Below, piece after piece: positions 21,101 to 31,392 of a DNA stretch of 64,000 bases. The stretch is from Closterium sp. NIES-65 (taxonomy: Eukaryota; Streptophyta; Zygnematophyceae; Desmidiales; Closteriaceae). Position numbers and translations under genes: made by a program. Where the stretch lies: assembly GCA_948144175.1 (NCBI GenBank), contig CANXME010002559.1, positions 1,364,001 through 1,428,000 of the forward strand, given 5' to 3'. The notes beneath the pieces were generated by a model. The model searched no databases and was not told the origin of the DNA. It saw nothing but the letters and a program-made list of their open reading frames with translations. How positions within the stretch are numbered: the first letter of the stretch is position 1; every line of letters starts with the position of its first letter.

Positions 21101-24100
21101 TCCCTACTCACCACCCACCAGCCTTTGACCCACACCCTCTCCCACCCGCACTCCCCTCCAACCGACCTCCATCACTCCCGCATTCCACAGTCATTTATGC
21201 GTATCTCCTCTCCCTGCCATATGGTTGGGTGAGTGGGACCCATTCATCACACGATGCATCGTTTTCACATGTACATGGCTTTAGATGTCTCAAAAGTACA
21301 TGGCATCCTCTTCATACAGGAAAGTCGTAACTACCAATGCTCGCCTTCTCTGCCACACTCCCTTTTGAGGCGCCTCAGAAGCCATCCATCATACGATGCA
21401 TCGTTTACACATGTACATGGCATCCTCTTCATATTGGAAAGTCCTTAGTACCAATGCTCGCCTTCTCTGCCCACCGTCGCCCTCCTCAGATGATATTTTC
21501 TGACGCGTGGGGCCCTCACGAGCCTTTCGACCTGTCAGCAGCGCTGGCAGCTTCGTCGCTCAGCCAATGGGACGACGCTGTGTCACGCCGTGCCCTGGGC
21601 TGCGGGTCGATCTCAACGTTTTATGCTGCGTGCTGTGCGTGTGGTGTGCTGGAGCACGTGTCTGTGCCCACTCTGTGCGTGCAAGTGAGTGGGTGAGGTG
21701 GGTGGGGTGATTGGGTTAGCTCTTAAGTATTGGAAGACTCAACATGTCTGCGTTTTATGCCGCATGCTGTGCGCGTGGTGTGCTAGAAGGTGCATCAGTG
21801 CCCGCTCTGTGCGTGCAAGTGAGTGGGAGGGGAAAGGGCAAGGGGCTGGTTCTTGAGAGAGATTAAGCAGCCAGTATGGGCTAGGGGTTGACCTCGGCGA
21901 TCTACGATGACTGCTGTGTGTGTGGTGTGCTGGAAGACATATTGGTCCCCACTCTGTGCGTGCAAGTTGAGTGGGTGGGGTGACTGGGTGGGTTGTTTCT
22001 TGGGTGTTGCACGAATCAAAGTGTCAATGCTTTACGATGCATGCTGTGCGCATCGTTCGGTGGAAGCCGTATTACTCCCCATTCTGTGCGTGCGAGTGAG
22101 TGGTAAAGAGGGGGAAGAGTTTGGACATTGCACAGGAATGGGTTTCAGCTGCATCCCAGCTCTCGCCCTTCCCATACCTCACGTGCTCCTTCTCATGTGG
22201 GCTCTTTGTTGTGTGTTCTGGTTCGTTTCTTTGAGCAGAGAGGGAGTGTAATTGCAGGGAGCAGCACTGCGTGCGCCACTGCTGTTCCCTCCTCGTCCTC
22301 TTCCTCCTCTGAGCCTTCTGTCTGGCGGCCCTTCCTCACCAACTGCAACCTCTCTCTCTGTGTACTCTCCAACACAAGAACTGTTTCGAACACTGCTGCT
22401 GCCGCCGCTGCTGCTACTGCTGATGGTGATTCTCCTAATGGTCCCGTTGCTGCTGCTGCTGAAGGGATCGGTTCGTCTGTTCCTCTCTCTTCCGCTCATG
22501 CCTGGGCTCCTGATTTCACCAACCGTGTTCTGCAAATCGTGGATGAGGTGGGTGAGTGAGTGTGCACGGTATTGTATCGAACAGGTGCGTACCCTGTATT
22601 GGCGGGCTCTTGAGGATTCTCAAACGTCAGTCTGCTCATGCCTGGGCTCCTGATTTCACCAACTGTGTTCTGCAAATCGTGGATGAGGTGGGTGAGTGAG
22701 TGTGCACGGTATTGTATTGAACAGGTGCGTACCCTGTATTGGCGGGCTCTTGAGGATTCTCAAACGTCAGTCTGCTCATGCCTGGGCTCCTGATTTCACC
22801 AACCGTGTTCTGCACATCGTGGATGAGGTGGGACTGCATCGTACAGGCCAGCCAGCCAGCCAGCAGCCGCTGTTTCCCAGTTGGCATGCCGTGGTTGAAT
22901 TGAACCTGCTTGTAGCGCATCGTACAAGACCAGCCCTTGCATGGAGGGAAATGAACATACTTTTGAGGCACCTCAAAAGTACAAGCCATGGTTGAACTGA
23001 ACCTACTTGTAGCGCATCGTACAAAAACAGCCCTTGCATGGAGGGGAACGAGCATATGATGAATCGTGTCTCGGTCAGTCAGCCGTTTCATCCGTTCACT
23101 CCCCTTCCTTGGCCCCTGCCATTTCCCTTCCCTTCCCTCCCCGCCCCTGACTACCCCCGCGTGCAGTGGTTACCAGCTGTCGAGAGTGCTCTGCTGCAGC
23201 AACGACTGAGGGATTTCAGGCGTGGATACTTGGTAAACTGTACGTCTGACCCTTCCCCCCATCGACCCCTCATGCTCCCCTCTCCCCCTTGTTTCCCCTT
23301 CCAACCACTCACTACCCCCGCATGCAGTGGTTACCAGCTGTCGAGAGTGCTCTGCTGCAGCAACGATTGAAGGAGATCAAGCAAGCGCGGGACAAGGTTA
23401 AACAGGGCAAGAGGAGGGCATCAGCAGCAGAAAGCCGAGACTGGAGGCATCACAGTGACAAGCAGCACACAGGGGAAGCGAGAGAGGGTTGGGGAGTGAG
23501 GAGTGCTGGAGAAGGAAAGGGGAACACAGGAGCAGGGAGTGCAGGGGATGGAGAGGAAGAGAGGAGTGGGCATGCATTGGAGGCGCCTCCTGACGGCAAT
23601 GCTTTAAACTCTCCTTCTCCACCCACATCACCATTTTCACCTGACGATACACCTGCTCAACCTGCCCCTCAACTTGCCCAACCTGCCCCTCCGCCTGTCC
23701 AAACTGCCCTTCAGCGTGCCCCTGAACCTACCCAACTTACTGCTGGGTCTGCTCAACCCTCCCCTCCGCTTGTTCAAGCTGCTTCTCCCTCCATCCAACT
23801 TGCCCCTCCGCCTGCCCCTCGATCCGCGCAGCCTGCTTCTCTGCCTGCCCAACCTGCTGCTCCGTCTGTCCAACCGGCCAGTGCATCGAGCCAACCTGTC
23901 TCAACACCTGCGACTGGTGCTGGCAGTTCTGCTTCAGCAGCCTCGTTAGGTGCTCCTTCAGGTGCTGCTGGGCTTGCTCAACCTTCCCCTCTGCCTGCCC
24001 AACCTGCTGCTCCTTCTGTCCAACCGACCAACACATCGAGCCAACCTGTCGCAACAGGTGCTGCTTCAGTTGCCTCCTTAGGCGCTCCTTCAGGTCCTTC

Positions 24101-27100
24101 CTCGGGTGCTCCTTCAGGTCCTTCCTCAGATGCTTCTTCAGGTGCTTCTTCAGGTGTTTCTTCAGGTACTGAGGTATCAGGAATTTCCCTGCCATCACTA
24201 GCACAACTGCACAGGGGTAATGTGAACTCAGTGGGGGCGATGCAGGGGGGTGCTGCACACTTACCTACAGCAGCAGCGGCGGCAGATGTTTCCGCAGAAG
24301 CAGCAGCGGCTAGAAGTGAGGCGGCAGCAGCAGCTGCAGCATCAGCCGAAACAACAGCAGCAGCCGTTAAACCAGAAGCAAGAGCGGTTGCATCTTTAGC
24401 AGAGAAAGGAGCTGCAGCAGTAGCAGCAGAACTGGCAGCAGCCGCAGCAACAGGAGCAGCAGATGAAAGAAACGCCGAGGCTGAGGCAGCAGCAGCAGCA
24501 GCAGCAGTGGCAGCAGCACCGTCGGTGGCACAGTGGGCGGAGGTGGCTCTAAACCTCGTGGATGCTGCCATGCCTGGTGCTGTGGGTTCAAATGAGAGGG
24601 CGCAGGTGCGTGTTTAAGCATGAGTGAGTGAGTCCGTGAGTGTGTGTGGGTGTGTGTGTGTCTCGACGAGCAGCAGTCAGTGAGGCCGGGTTGCACCTCA
24701 AGTCATTCCCTTTACCTCGTTCCCTCACCTGTCCTTCCCTCATCTGCCCTTCCCTTCCCCTCTACCCTTCGTCACTGTGCGTTCTCCTAGCAGCTCCTGT
24801 TAGCCATAACGAGGGGGCAGAGCATAGCAGATGCAGTGCAGCAGGTACTGCCACACGAGCAGCAGACAGCAGTGGCCACCACTCTCAGACACTGCCTCGA
24901 GGCTGCTCAACGCTCAGCAGCAGTACTTAGATTCATTCACTCTGCTTCCTTTCCCTCCCCCCGCCCTTCCCTTGCTCCCCGCCCTATCTTGTACCGTGCT
25001 CCCCCTCCCAGCTCCCAGCAGCCACAACGAGGGGGCAGAGCATAGCAGATGCGGTGCAGCAGGTGCTGCTACCAGAGCAGCAGACAGGAGTCGCCACCAC
25101 TCTCAGGCACTGCCTTGAGGCGGCCCAACGCTCAGGTGTACTTGAATTCATTCACTCTGCTTCTTTTTCCTTCCCCCGCCCTTCCCTGCCCCTCTGCCCT
25201 GCCTCTGCCCTTCCCTTGCCCCCCGGTCTTCCCTGTTTCACTGTGCCTTCCCTCCCAGCTCCTATCCGCCATAACGAGGGGGCAGAGCATAGCAGATGCG
25301 GTGCAGCAGGTGTTGCCACCAGAGCAGCAGACAGCAGTGGCCACCACTCTCAGGCACTGCCTAGAGGCCGCTCAAAGCTCAGCTGCACTGGAAAGCACTC
25401 TCAAGCAGGCGGCTTCTCTGCTTCCCCAGGCACGTGCGATTCTTGAGGCGCCTCAGAAAGAGCCACCTAAAAAAGAGGCGCCTCAAAGCGAGGCGCCTAA
25501 AGAAGAGGCACCTCAATTTCCGGTTCCTGCTGTGGAGCGGAGCGAGCAGGAGCAGCAGCAACAGCAGCAGGAGGAGGAGCAGGAGGAGCGTGAGAAGGGG
25601 CAGTGGCAAGAGCATGAGGACATGCAACACCAGACAGAGGAGAACGAGGCGCAGCAGCAAGAGAAGGAGCAGCAGCGGCAGAACCAGGTGCTTGACGAGT
25701 TGTGGGACGAAATACCCGAGTATGACCAGGCAGATGCGGCCTCTTCTGCTGGTGATACTCATAATGGCGAGAAGAAGAAAAAAACTGGCAGCAATAGCAG
25801 TGGCAGCAGCAGTGGGGACAGCAGCAGCAGCAGCAGCGGCAGTGGGGACGGAAGCAGCAGAGGCAAATCCAGCAGAACGAGCAGCAGCACCGCTCCATCC
25901 GTCTCCTCCCAGACTTCTGGCCCATCCCCACAGCCCTCTCCCCTCCTTGCCCACGCCCCTCCTAGCCCCCCTCCTTCGCAAGTCTCCCCTCCAGTCTCCC
26001 CAGCCGCCAACACACCCCCTGCCGCCTCACATCCCCCTGCCGCCTCCCCTCCCCCTGCCCCCTCACCTCCCCCTGCCACCTCGCCCCCCTCTGCCACCTC
26101 GCCCCCCTCTGCCACCTCGCCCCCCCCTGCCACCTCGCCCCCCTCTGCCACCTCGCCCCCCCCTGCCACCTCACCTCCCGTTGCCACCTCACTTCCTCCT
26201 GCCAACTCCCCTTCCCCATCTCCTGTTCCACCCTCTCCTCCATCTATCCCTCCCCCATCGTCCATTCCCCCACCTCCCAGCTCTGCATCCGCTATCAGCA
26301 GTCTCCCTGCTCCTCCTCTCACCTCCCCTAATACCCCTTCCCCCAACCCCCCTCCCCCCACTCCCCCTCCCCCTACTTCTCCTTCCCCCAGCACTCCCGC
26401 CTCCACCTCCGCTTCCCCTCATCCCCCTTCAGGGGCTTCAACCTCTTCCTCCCCTACTCTCCCCAACTCCCCTTCTGCTACCCCTCCGCCCTCCAGCCTC
26501 CCCCCAACCTCCCCTTCTCCCACTTCTGATGCGCCCTCCCCCCCAACCCCTTCCCCAGATCCCTCCCCCGCCTCCCCTCCTTCAGAATCTCCACTTTCCC
26601 CCAACCCCCCTCCTTCTCCCCCCCCACCTGCATCCTCCGCTCCTCTATCTCTCAGTGGGCTGAATTTGTCTGTAGCGGTGCAGGCGTTATCTGGGGTAGA
26701 TGATAACTCGCAGGTGGCGGTGGCGAGTGTGTTCGATGCTGTGGGTGGGATTTTAGCAGAGCTAAAGCAAGAAAAAGAGAAACGGGAGGAGGAGGAGGAA
26801 GAGAGGAAGGAGGAGGAGGAAAAGAGAGAGGAGGAGGAGGAGAAGAGGGAAGAAAAGGAGAAAGAAGGTAAGGAGACAGGGGAAGAGAAGGGTAAACTAC
26901 GGGATGAGGAGAGGGAGGTACGGCACGAGGCAAAGAAGGGGGAAAAGGAGGAGGGAAACGAGGAATATGGGCGGTGGGCCTTCTCAACAGGCTCTCCCAT
27001 GGGTAAGATGGTGGGCTCTGCTACAGCCATGGCTGCTACAGCTCTGGCCATGAATGCTACAGGTGGGACTCATGGAACGGCTGCAGGGGCCGGATCTGCA

Positions 27101-30100
27101 ACGCCTTGGGTGGAGCATGGTGGGAAGGTAGTGGCAGGAGGGGAGGGGGAGGTAGGGGACGCAAGAGGGGCTGAAGCAATTGCAAGAGAAGGGGCAGCAA
27201 AAGCAGCAGCAGCAGCTGGAACAGCATGTGGTCCAGCAGCGGAACTAAAGCAGGGAGCAGAGGAAGGAGGAAGAGGAAGCGCAGAGGGAGGAGGAGAGGG
27301 ACGTGGGGAGGGGGGAGCAGCAGAGGGTGCAGGAGAGGGGATCCTGGAAATAGCAGAGAGGGCGATAGAAGTGGCGTCCCCTGTGATTCCCAGGAAGCAG
27401 GACGGACAGATTGACCTGAAGAGGTGAGCCAAGTTGGAAAGACAGAATATTGTAGGAGTCTGAGAATTCTTGAGTATGCACGAGGGCGATAGAAGTGGCG
27501 TCCCCTGGGATTCCGAGGAAGCAGGACGGATAGACCAACCTAAAGAGGTCAGTCAAGCTGCAGAGGTGAGTCAAGCTGGAATGAGACTGATGTTTCTGGT
27601 GCCTCAAGAAAGAATTGTCTCAACACACACAAGTGGCACCCCTTGTGCTTCCAGTGGAGCGATGGACTATCACTCGTAAAGAATTGTCTCACCACACACA
27701 AGTGGCACCCCTTGTGCTTCCAGTGGAGCGATGGACTATCACTCGTAAAGAATTGTCTCACCACACACAAGTGGCACCCCTTGTGCTTCCAGTGGAGCGA
27801 TGGACTATCACTCGTAAAGAATTGTCTCATACCTGCAGAGAGAAGCCAACCTGACGCGGTTAGATGCGTCACTAAGGGGTGGTGAAAGCGGCACCTCTCA
27901 CCTTCCCTCCTCCACTCCCGTTCCCCCACCAACACTCCACCCTGCAAGCAGGTTATCCGAGATGATACAGCAGTGGGGATCACAGGGGCGCATGCTGAGA
28001 GTCGTGGGGAAGGCGGCTCTCTTTGCTGAGGGGCTGTACGGCGCTGTGGGGCTGTGTGAGCAGCTCATTGCACTCACTGACATCCACAAGCGATCTCTCA
28101 CTACAAGGTAAGCAGCTGAGTGCACTATCGCAATGCACATGCTGCCTCTTTGCGGAGGGGCTGTATGGCGCTGTGGGGCTGTGCGAGCAGCTCATCGCAC
28201 TCACGATCGCCTGCTTGTATTACCAGGTGAGGTGCTGATAGTACAAGCAGGTGCTGACAACACGATTGAGGTGCTGATCGCACCTGATAGTACAACCAGG
28301 TGAGGTGCTGATAGTACAAGCAGGTGCTGACAACACGATTGTACTCTTGTGAAATCTCAACAGTGTTCGTCCGTCTCATCCACACTGCCTCTCCTCCCAA
28401 ACCCGCATCTGCACACCTTCCTATCTCCTTACTGTCGTGCTCTTCCCCACCCCCTTTCCATCACTTCTCCTCCCCACCTCCTCTCCATCGCTTCTCAACC
28501 CCTCTCCCTCCCCCCACCCCCCAGGCTCCTCTTCTCTCTCCTCCTCCTCATCCTCCTCTGGTCGCCCATCCTCATCCCTCTCCTCCCCTCCCTCATCACC
28601 ACACTCACCTCCGCCTCGGCCAATCCCGCGGCGCCACCTGTCGTCACCACAGCCCTGCTGGCCGTGGGTCTGTACATAGCCCTTCTGCTACTAGTGCGCA
28701 TCTGGGGCAGGAGGGTGAGGAGATTCGAGCACCCCATCGAGCAGTATGGTTTGCGAGTGTTCGAGTCGACACAGGATGTGAGTTGGGTATGTTGTTATGA
28801 TTGTATGTTGTTATGATTGTATGTTGTTATGCTTGTATGTTGTTATGCTTGTATGTTGTTATGCTGGTATGTTGTTATGCTTGTATGTTGTTATGCTTGT
28901 ATGTTGTTATGCTGGTATGCTGTTGCCACAGCCCTGCTGGCCGTGGGTCTGTACATAGCCCTGCTGCTGCTGGTGCGCAGGAGGGTGCGAGGATTCGAGC
29001 ATCCGATTGAACAATATGGCCTCAGGCTCTTTGAGTCAACGCAAGAGGTGAGTTGTGCAAGCTGTGACCACAGAGTTGTACATAGCCCTGCTGCTATTAG
29101 TGCGCATTTGGGGAAGGAAGCTGCAGGGATTCGAGCATACTGTTATGCTGGTATGTTGTTATGCTGGTATGCTGTTATGCTGGTATGTTGTTATGCTGGT
29201 ATGCTGTTATGCTGGTATGTTGTTATGCTGGTATGCTGTTATGCTGGTATGTTGTTATGCTGGTATGCTGTTATGCTGGTATGTTGTTATGCTGGTATGC
29301 TGTTATGCTGGTATGTTGTTATGCTGGTATGCTGTTATGCTATTTGGCTTTTGGGCTGTGGGGTGTGGAGTGGAGAGACAAGCTTTTCATCCTCCTCCCT
29401 AACCCGTTCTCTTATAGTTCATAGTTTTGCATTCCCATTGACTAAAAATGCCCGTTTTCCTTCCCACCCCATCACCACCAGGTGGCATGGTTGGGACAGG
29501 GTCTACTGCTGGGCTCATCCCTGCTGCTACTGCTGCACGCAATACGACTCCATCCGCGCCTCACCTCTCTCAATGCTGCACCTTTCCCTCTCCCCCTTGT
29601 TCACCTCTCCACCCCCATCACCACCAGGTGGCATGGTTGGGACAGGGTCTACTGCTCGGCTCATCCCTGCTGCTACTGCTACATGCCATACAGCTACATC
29701 TACGCCTCACCTCCCTCAACCTCCCATTTGACACTCTTCCAACCTTCCACCTTCCATCTCTTCACCTCCCAACCTTCCACTTCCCATCCTTCCACCACCT
29801 TCCCACCTTCCATCTCCCAACTCTCGCCCTCATCTCCTCGCACCTTTCCTCTTCCTTCCACTCGCTACTGCTTCTCCTGCACCAATCCACCTCCTCCCTT
29901 CCGCATTGGCTGCCCCTTCATTTCCCTCCTCCCTCAACCCTCTCAGCTACCCAACCCCTACAAACCCCAATCCTCGCTGCTTCTGCTGCTGCTGCTGCTG
30001 CGACTGCTGCGGCTGCCACCCAAACTGTCACGCCCGCCCTCCTAGTCTCGCTCCTCCCCTCTCTCCTCCCATCTCTCCTCTCTGCCCTCCTCTCTCTCCT

Positions 30101-30949
30101 CGTATCCACCACTCGCATCCTTCGCCTTGTACTGGAGTCGCTACTAATGAGTACGGCTGTAGCAGTGGTGGAGGAGTTGGTATTCCGAGGCTGGCTGTTT
30201 GAAGAGGTTCGGCAGGACCGAGGCTTGGCGTTTGCTTCGGGATTCACTGCGCTGCTGTTTGCTCTCGTGCATTGGTGAGTGCAAGTGCTGTCCCTGTCAT
30301 TCCCACTTCTCACCTGCCTCTTGTCACACATGGCCCCACCTGCCTCTTGTCACACATGGCCCCACTTGCCTCCCGTTACCCCTCAACTTCCCCTCTCTCC
30401 AGGTCTATCCCGACCACTCCTGGTCTCTTCCTCCTCCCTCTCATCCTCTCCCTCCTCTTACACAGCACCTATCCTACCTCTCCCACTGCCCACCTGTCTC
30501 CTGTACATACACACCCCTCCCCAATCCCCCTCCCCCTCTCCCTTTCTATCGCTTCCCTCTCCAGGTCAATCCCGGCCATGCCAGGCCTCTTTCTCCTCTC
30601 CCTCATCCTCTCCTTCCTCCGCCATCGCTGCACCACCAGTCTCTCCCTCCCCATTGGCCTCCACACCAGCCTAGTCGCCGCAAATCAAATCATATCTTTC
30701 TCCGGAATCATATCCTACCGCCCAGGAGCGCCTGTGTGGCTCACAGGAGTGCATAAGAGGAACCCTTTGGCTGGGGTGATTGCACAGGGGCTTTTGCTGG
30801 TGATGGCTGTGGTGCTGTGCCCTTGGGGGGAACTAGTGCAGGAAAATAAGGGGTATTTGTATCATGATAGTGATATTGATATCGATGGTGACAGTAGGGA
30901 TAGCGAGGATGAGTACTTCGACTCATCCTCGCATGCTACAAAACAGTGA
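18124..30949 (+). CDS. EMB8-like alpha/beta-hydrolase fused to CAAX-type (CPBP) membrane protease
   Basis: Matches the architecture of a large plant plastid protein family. Exon 1 (ATG 18124 to 19736) has a Ser/Arg-rich N-terminus, probably a chloroplast transit peptide, and ends with VVAGTAAGSADPFIQRL and NLRGCGNSPVTSPR. The next clear exon starts at 20446 in phase (FFSPADSADVALTANFL). AVGVGLGGHVLLRHLGE marks the nucleophile elbow, but Ser is replaced by Gly. A Pro/Ala/Glu-rich middle follows, then VQALSGVDDNSQVAVASVFD. The C-terminal membrane protease carries EELVFRGW (EExxxR motif), FALVH (FxxxH motif) and several hydrophobic helices, ending at 30949. Internal exons recur in partial copies, so the mature exon set is uncertain. 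In CPBP proteases the Glu/His residues cleave peptides within membranes. Confidence 0.85.
19612..19905 (+). repeat. Duplicated hydrolase exon end with palindrome at the junction
   Basis: Copy 1 (19612-19753) and copy 2 (from 19773) both encode GTAAGSADPFIQRLAC through SPVTSP and the splice donor. CTTTTGAGTCCATTCAAAAG (19754-19773) separates them exactly. Copy 2 has a 3-nt insertion (VLPVVLN). Confidence 0.92.
20030..20300. repeat. 12-bp minisatellite (GTGACTCCCCCT)n
   Basis: About 22 units in the intron before the exon at 20446. It reads as (TPPV)n in one frame and (GGVTGGVT)n on the other strand; neither is a real protein. Confidence 0.95.
20875..20975 (+). repeat. Three 20-bp copies separated by two identical palindromes
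   Basis: CCACCACCGGGGCTGCTCCT occurs three times. Between copies stands CTTTTGAGTCGACTCAAAA (20895-20913 and 20934-20952), giving a period of 39 bp. Confidence 0.95.
21239..21475 (+). repeat. About 100-bp duplication with one palindrome at its junction and one inside copy 1
   Basis: Copy 1 starts at 21241 and copy 2 at 21383 (CATC(A/C)ATCA.ACGATGCATCG). CTTTTGAGGCGCCTCAGAAG (21362-21381) is at the junction. Copy 1 additionally contains CTTTAGATGTCTCAAAAG (21279-21296), flanked by two copies of TACATGG; copy 2 lacks this insert and has one TACATGG. Confidence 0.92.
21597..22105 (+). repeat. Four copies of an EMB8-domain exon
   Basis: The sequence encoding STFYAACCACGVLEHVSVPT with LCVQ and the donor CAAGTGAGTG recurs at about 21610-21700, 21748-21832, 21892-21976 and 22020-22108. 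It corresponds to the conserved VPTLC.. strand before the catalytic Asp region in EMB8-like hydrolases. Copies 2-4 carry frame-disrupting differences. Confidence 0.85.
22494..22835 (+). repeat. 140-bp tandem triplication including an exon
   Basis: The segment starting GCTCATGCCTGGGCTCC occurs at 22494, 22634 and 22774 with nearly identical sequence. It encodes AHAWAPDFTNRVLQIVDEVG followed by a GTGAGTGAGTG donor in the first two copies. Confidence 0.95.
22888..23055 (+). repeat. About 70-bp duplication with palindrome at the junction
   Basis: Copy 1 spans 22888-22958 and copy 2 starts at 22985 (GCC(G/A)TGGTTGAA(T/C)TGAACC). CTTTTGAGGCACCTCAAAAG (22960-22979) lies between them. Confidence 0.93.
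23149..23372 (+). repeat. Two copies of an exon encoding VQWLPAVESALLQQRL
   Basis: The copies are offset by 161 bp (23162 and 23323). Copy 2 reads on into the long exon EIKQARDKVKQGKRRA, so copy 2 carries the functional exon and copy 1 ends in unrelated sequence. Confidence 0.92.
24800..25400 (+). repeat. Three copies of an exon encoding QSIADAVQQVLPPEQQTAVA
   Basis: Copies begin near 24813, 25033 and 25275, each with a polypyrimidine tract and CAGCT..CAG acceptor-like sequence upstream. Copy 3 is continuous with the downstream Pro-rich exon; copies 1 and 2 run into stop or intron-like sequence after about 40 codons. Confidence 0.9.
25441..25516 (+). repeat. In-frame GAGGCGCCTCA palindromic repeats in coding sequence
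   Basis: TCTTGAGGCGCCTCAGAA (25441-25458) and related units at 25473-25489, 25489-25500 and 25504-25516 encode repeated EAPQ/EAPK motifs. They resemble the dispersed CTTTTGAG/CTCAAAAG palindromes with a GCGC core. Confidence 0.75.
27355..27600 (+). repeat. Duplicated exon end (AIEVASPVIPRKQDGQIDLKR)
   Basis: Copies at 27359-27435 and 27480-27560 share GAGGGCGATAGAAGTGGCGT and the sequence up to GAGGTGAGC/GAGGTCAGT. A third fragment follows at about 27553-27580. Confidence 0.85.
27613..27830 (+). repeat. 69-bp tandem repeat, three full units plus start of a fourth
   Basis: AATTGTCTCA begins units at 27613, 27682, 27751 and 27820. Units are almost identical and the period is a multiple of three, leaving frames open. 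Confidence 0.95.
28020..28345 (+). repeat. Duplicated exon (AEGLYGAVGLCEQLIALT) and intron repeats
   Basis: Copies at 28021-28082 and 28146-28205 encode the same 20 residues. Two copies of a GGTGCTGATAGTACAAGCAG block follow at about 28240-28275 and 28300-28340. Confidence 0.9.
28650..29140 (+). repeat. Three copies of a membrane-segment exon
   Basis: TTALLAVGLYIALLLLVR with FEHPIEQYGL..FESTQ is encoded at 28650-28780 and 28925-29050; a fragment (VHSPAAISAHLG frame, same nucleotides) lies at 29070-29140. The copies are separated by 16-bp minisatellite blocks. Confidence 0.9.
28795..28922. repeat. 16-bp minisatellite (GTATGTTGTTATGCTT)n
   Basis: About eight units in the intron between duplicated exon copies. 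Confidence 0.93.
29142..29342. repeat. 16-bp minisatellite with 32-bp higher order
   Basis: TATGCTGGTATGTTGT and TATGCTGGTATGCTGT alternate for about 12 units. Confidence 0.95.
29475..29705 (+). repeat. Duplicated exon encoding VAWLGQGLLLGSSLLLLLHA
   Basis: Copies at 29480-29560 and 29627-29700, both preceded by the acceptor CATCACCACCAG. They differ by a few substitutions and both are open. Confidence 0.92.
30285..30600 (+). repeat. Duplicated exon start (SIPTTPGLFLLPLILSLL) and CACCTGCC repeats
   Basis: A copy encoding SIPTTPGLFLLPLILS (30405-30460) precedes the full exon beginning SIPAMPGLFLLSLILSFL (about 30563 onward). Each is preceded by CTCTCCAGGTC(T/A)ATCCC. A short TGTCACACATGGCCCCAC duplication lies between 30320 and 30370. 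Confidence 0.85.
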
Positions 30950-31392
30950 ATGGGTAGGTAGGATTGTTCTAACACAGACAACAATGTACAGTGGTGTACT
31001 TTAGATATACGGCGTTCATGGCATTTTCAAGCAACCAACTTATTCAAAAGCTCCCACATCCCTGTCGTCACACTCCCTCATCAATCAGGCCTCCTGCTGC
31101 ACCCCTCCCCATCTTCCGTGCAACCAGCACAATGACTGTAATCGCCGCCTCCACACTCCAGTTCTGCACTCCTTGTGCGAATCACTCCTTGGACAGACAT
31201 CCTTTGAGTACTAGGCCCAGCAAGAGTCGCCTCACCTCCTCTCAAGCCTGCTGCAGCCCCATCTTCCGTGCCACCTGTGTGTTGGCTGCTATTGCCTCCT
31301 CCACACTCCAGTTCTGCACCTCCTCCAAAGGCAATCCCTCCTCTCCTCACACACCTTCAAGTCAAATCAAGAGATGCCTTCTCTCACGCCTC
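30950..31392. repeat. Convergent intergenic region with copies of the LysM gene 3' end
   Basis: Two degraded copies of the last LysM exon (about 31105-31185 and 31245-31330) precede the complete one at 31393-31480. All three share CATCTTCCGTGC and CTCCACACTCCAGTTCTGCA. If one of these is the true last exon, the LysM gene ends further left than annotated. Confidence 0.75.

Noticed and set aside
25379..26406. Minus-strand open frames opposite the Pro-rich exon
   Set aside because: The plus strand continues from conserved EMB8/CAAX exons into VQALSGVDDNSQVAVASVFD. The minus frames are complement artefacts.
28801..29424. Cys/Tyr-rich membrane protein (CCYAGMLLCWYVVML repeats)
   Set aside because: It is a translation of the 16-bp minisatellite between duplicated exon copies.
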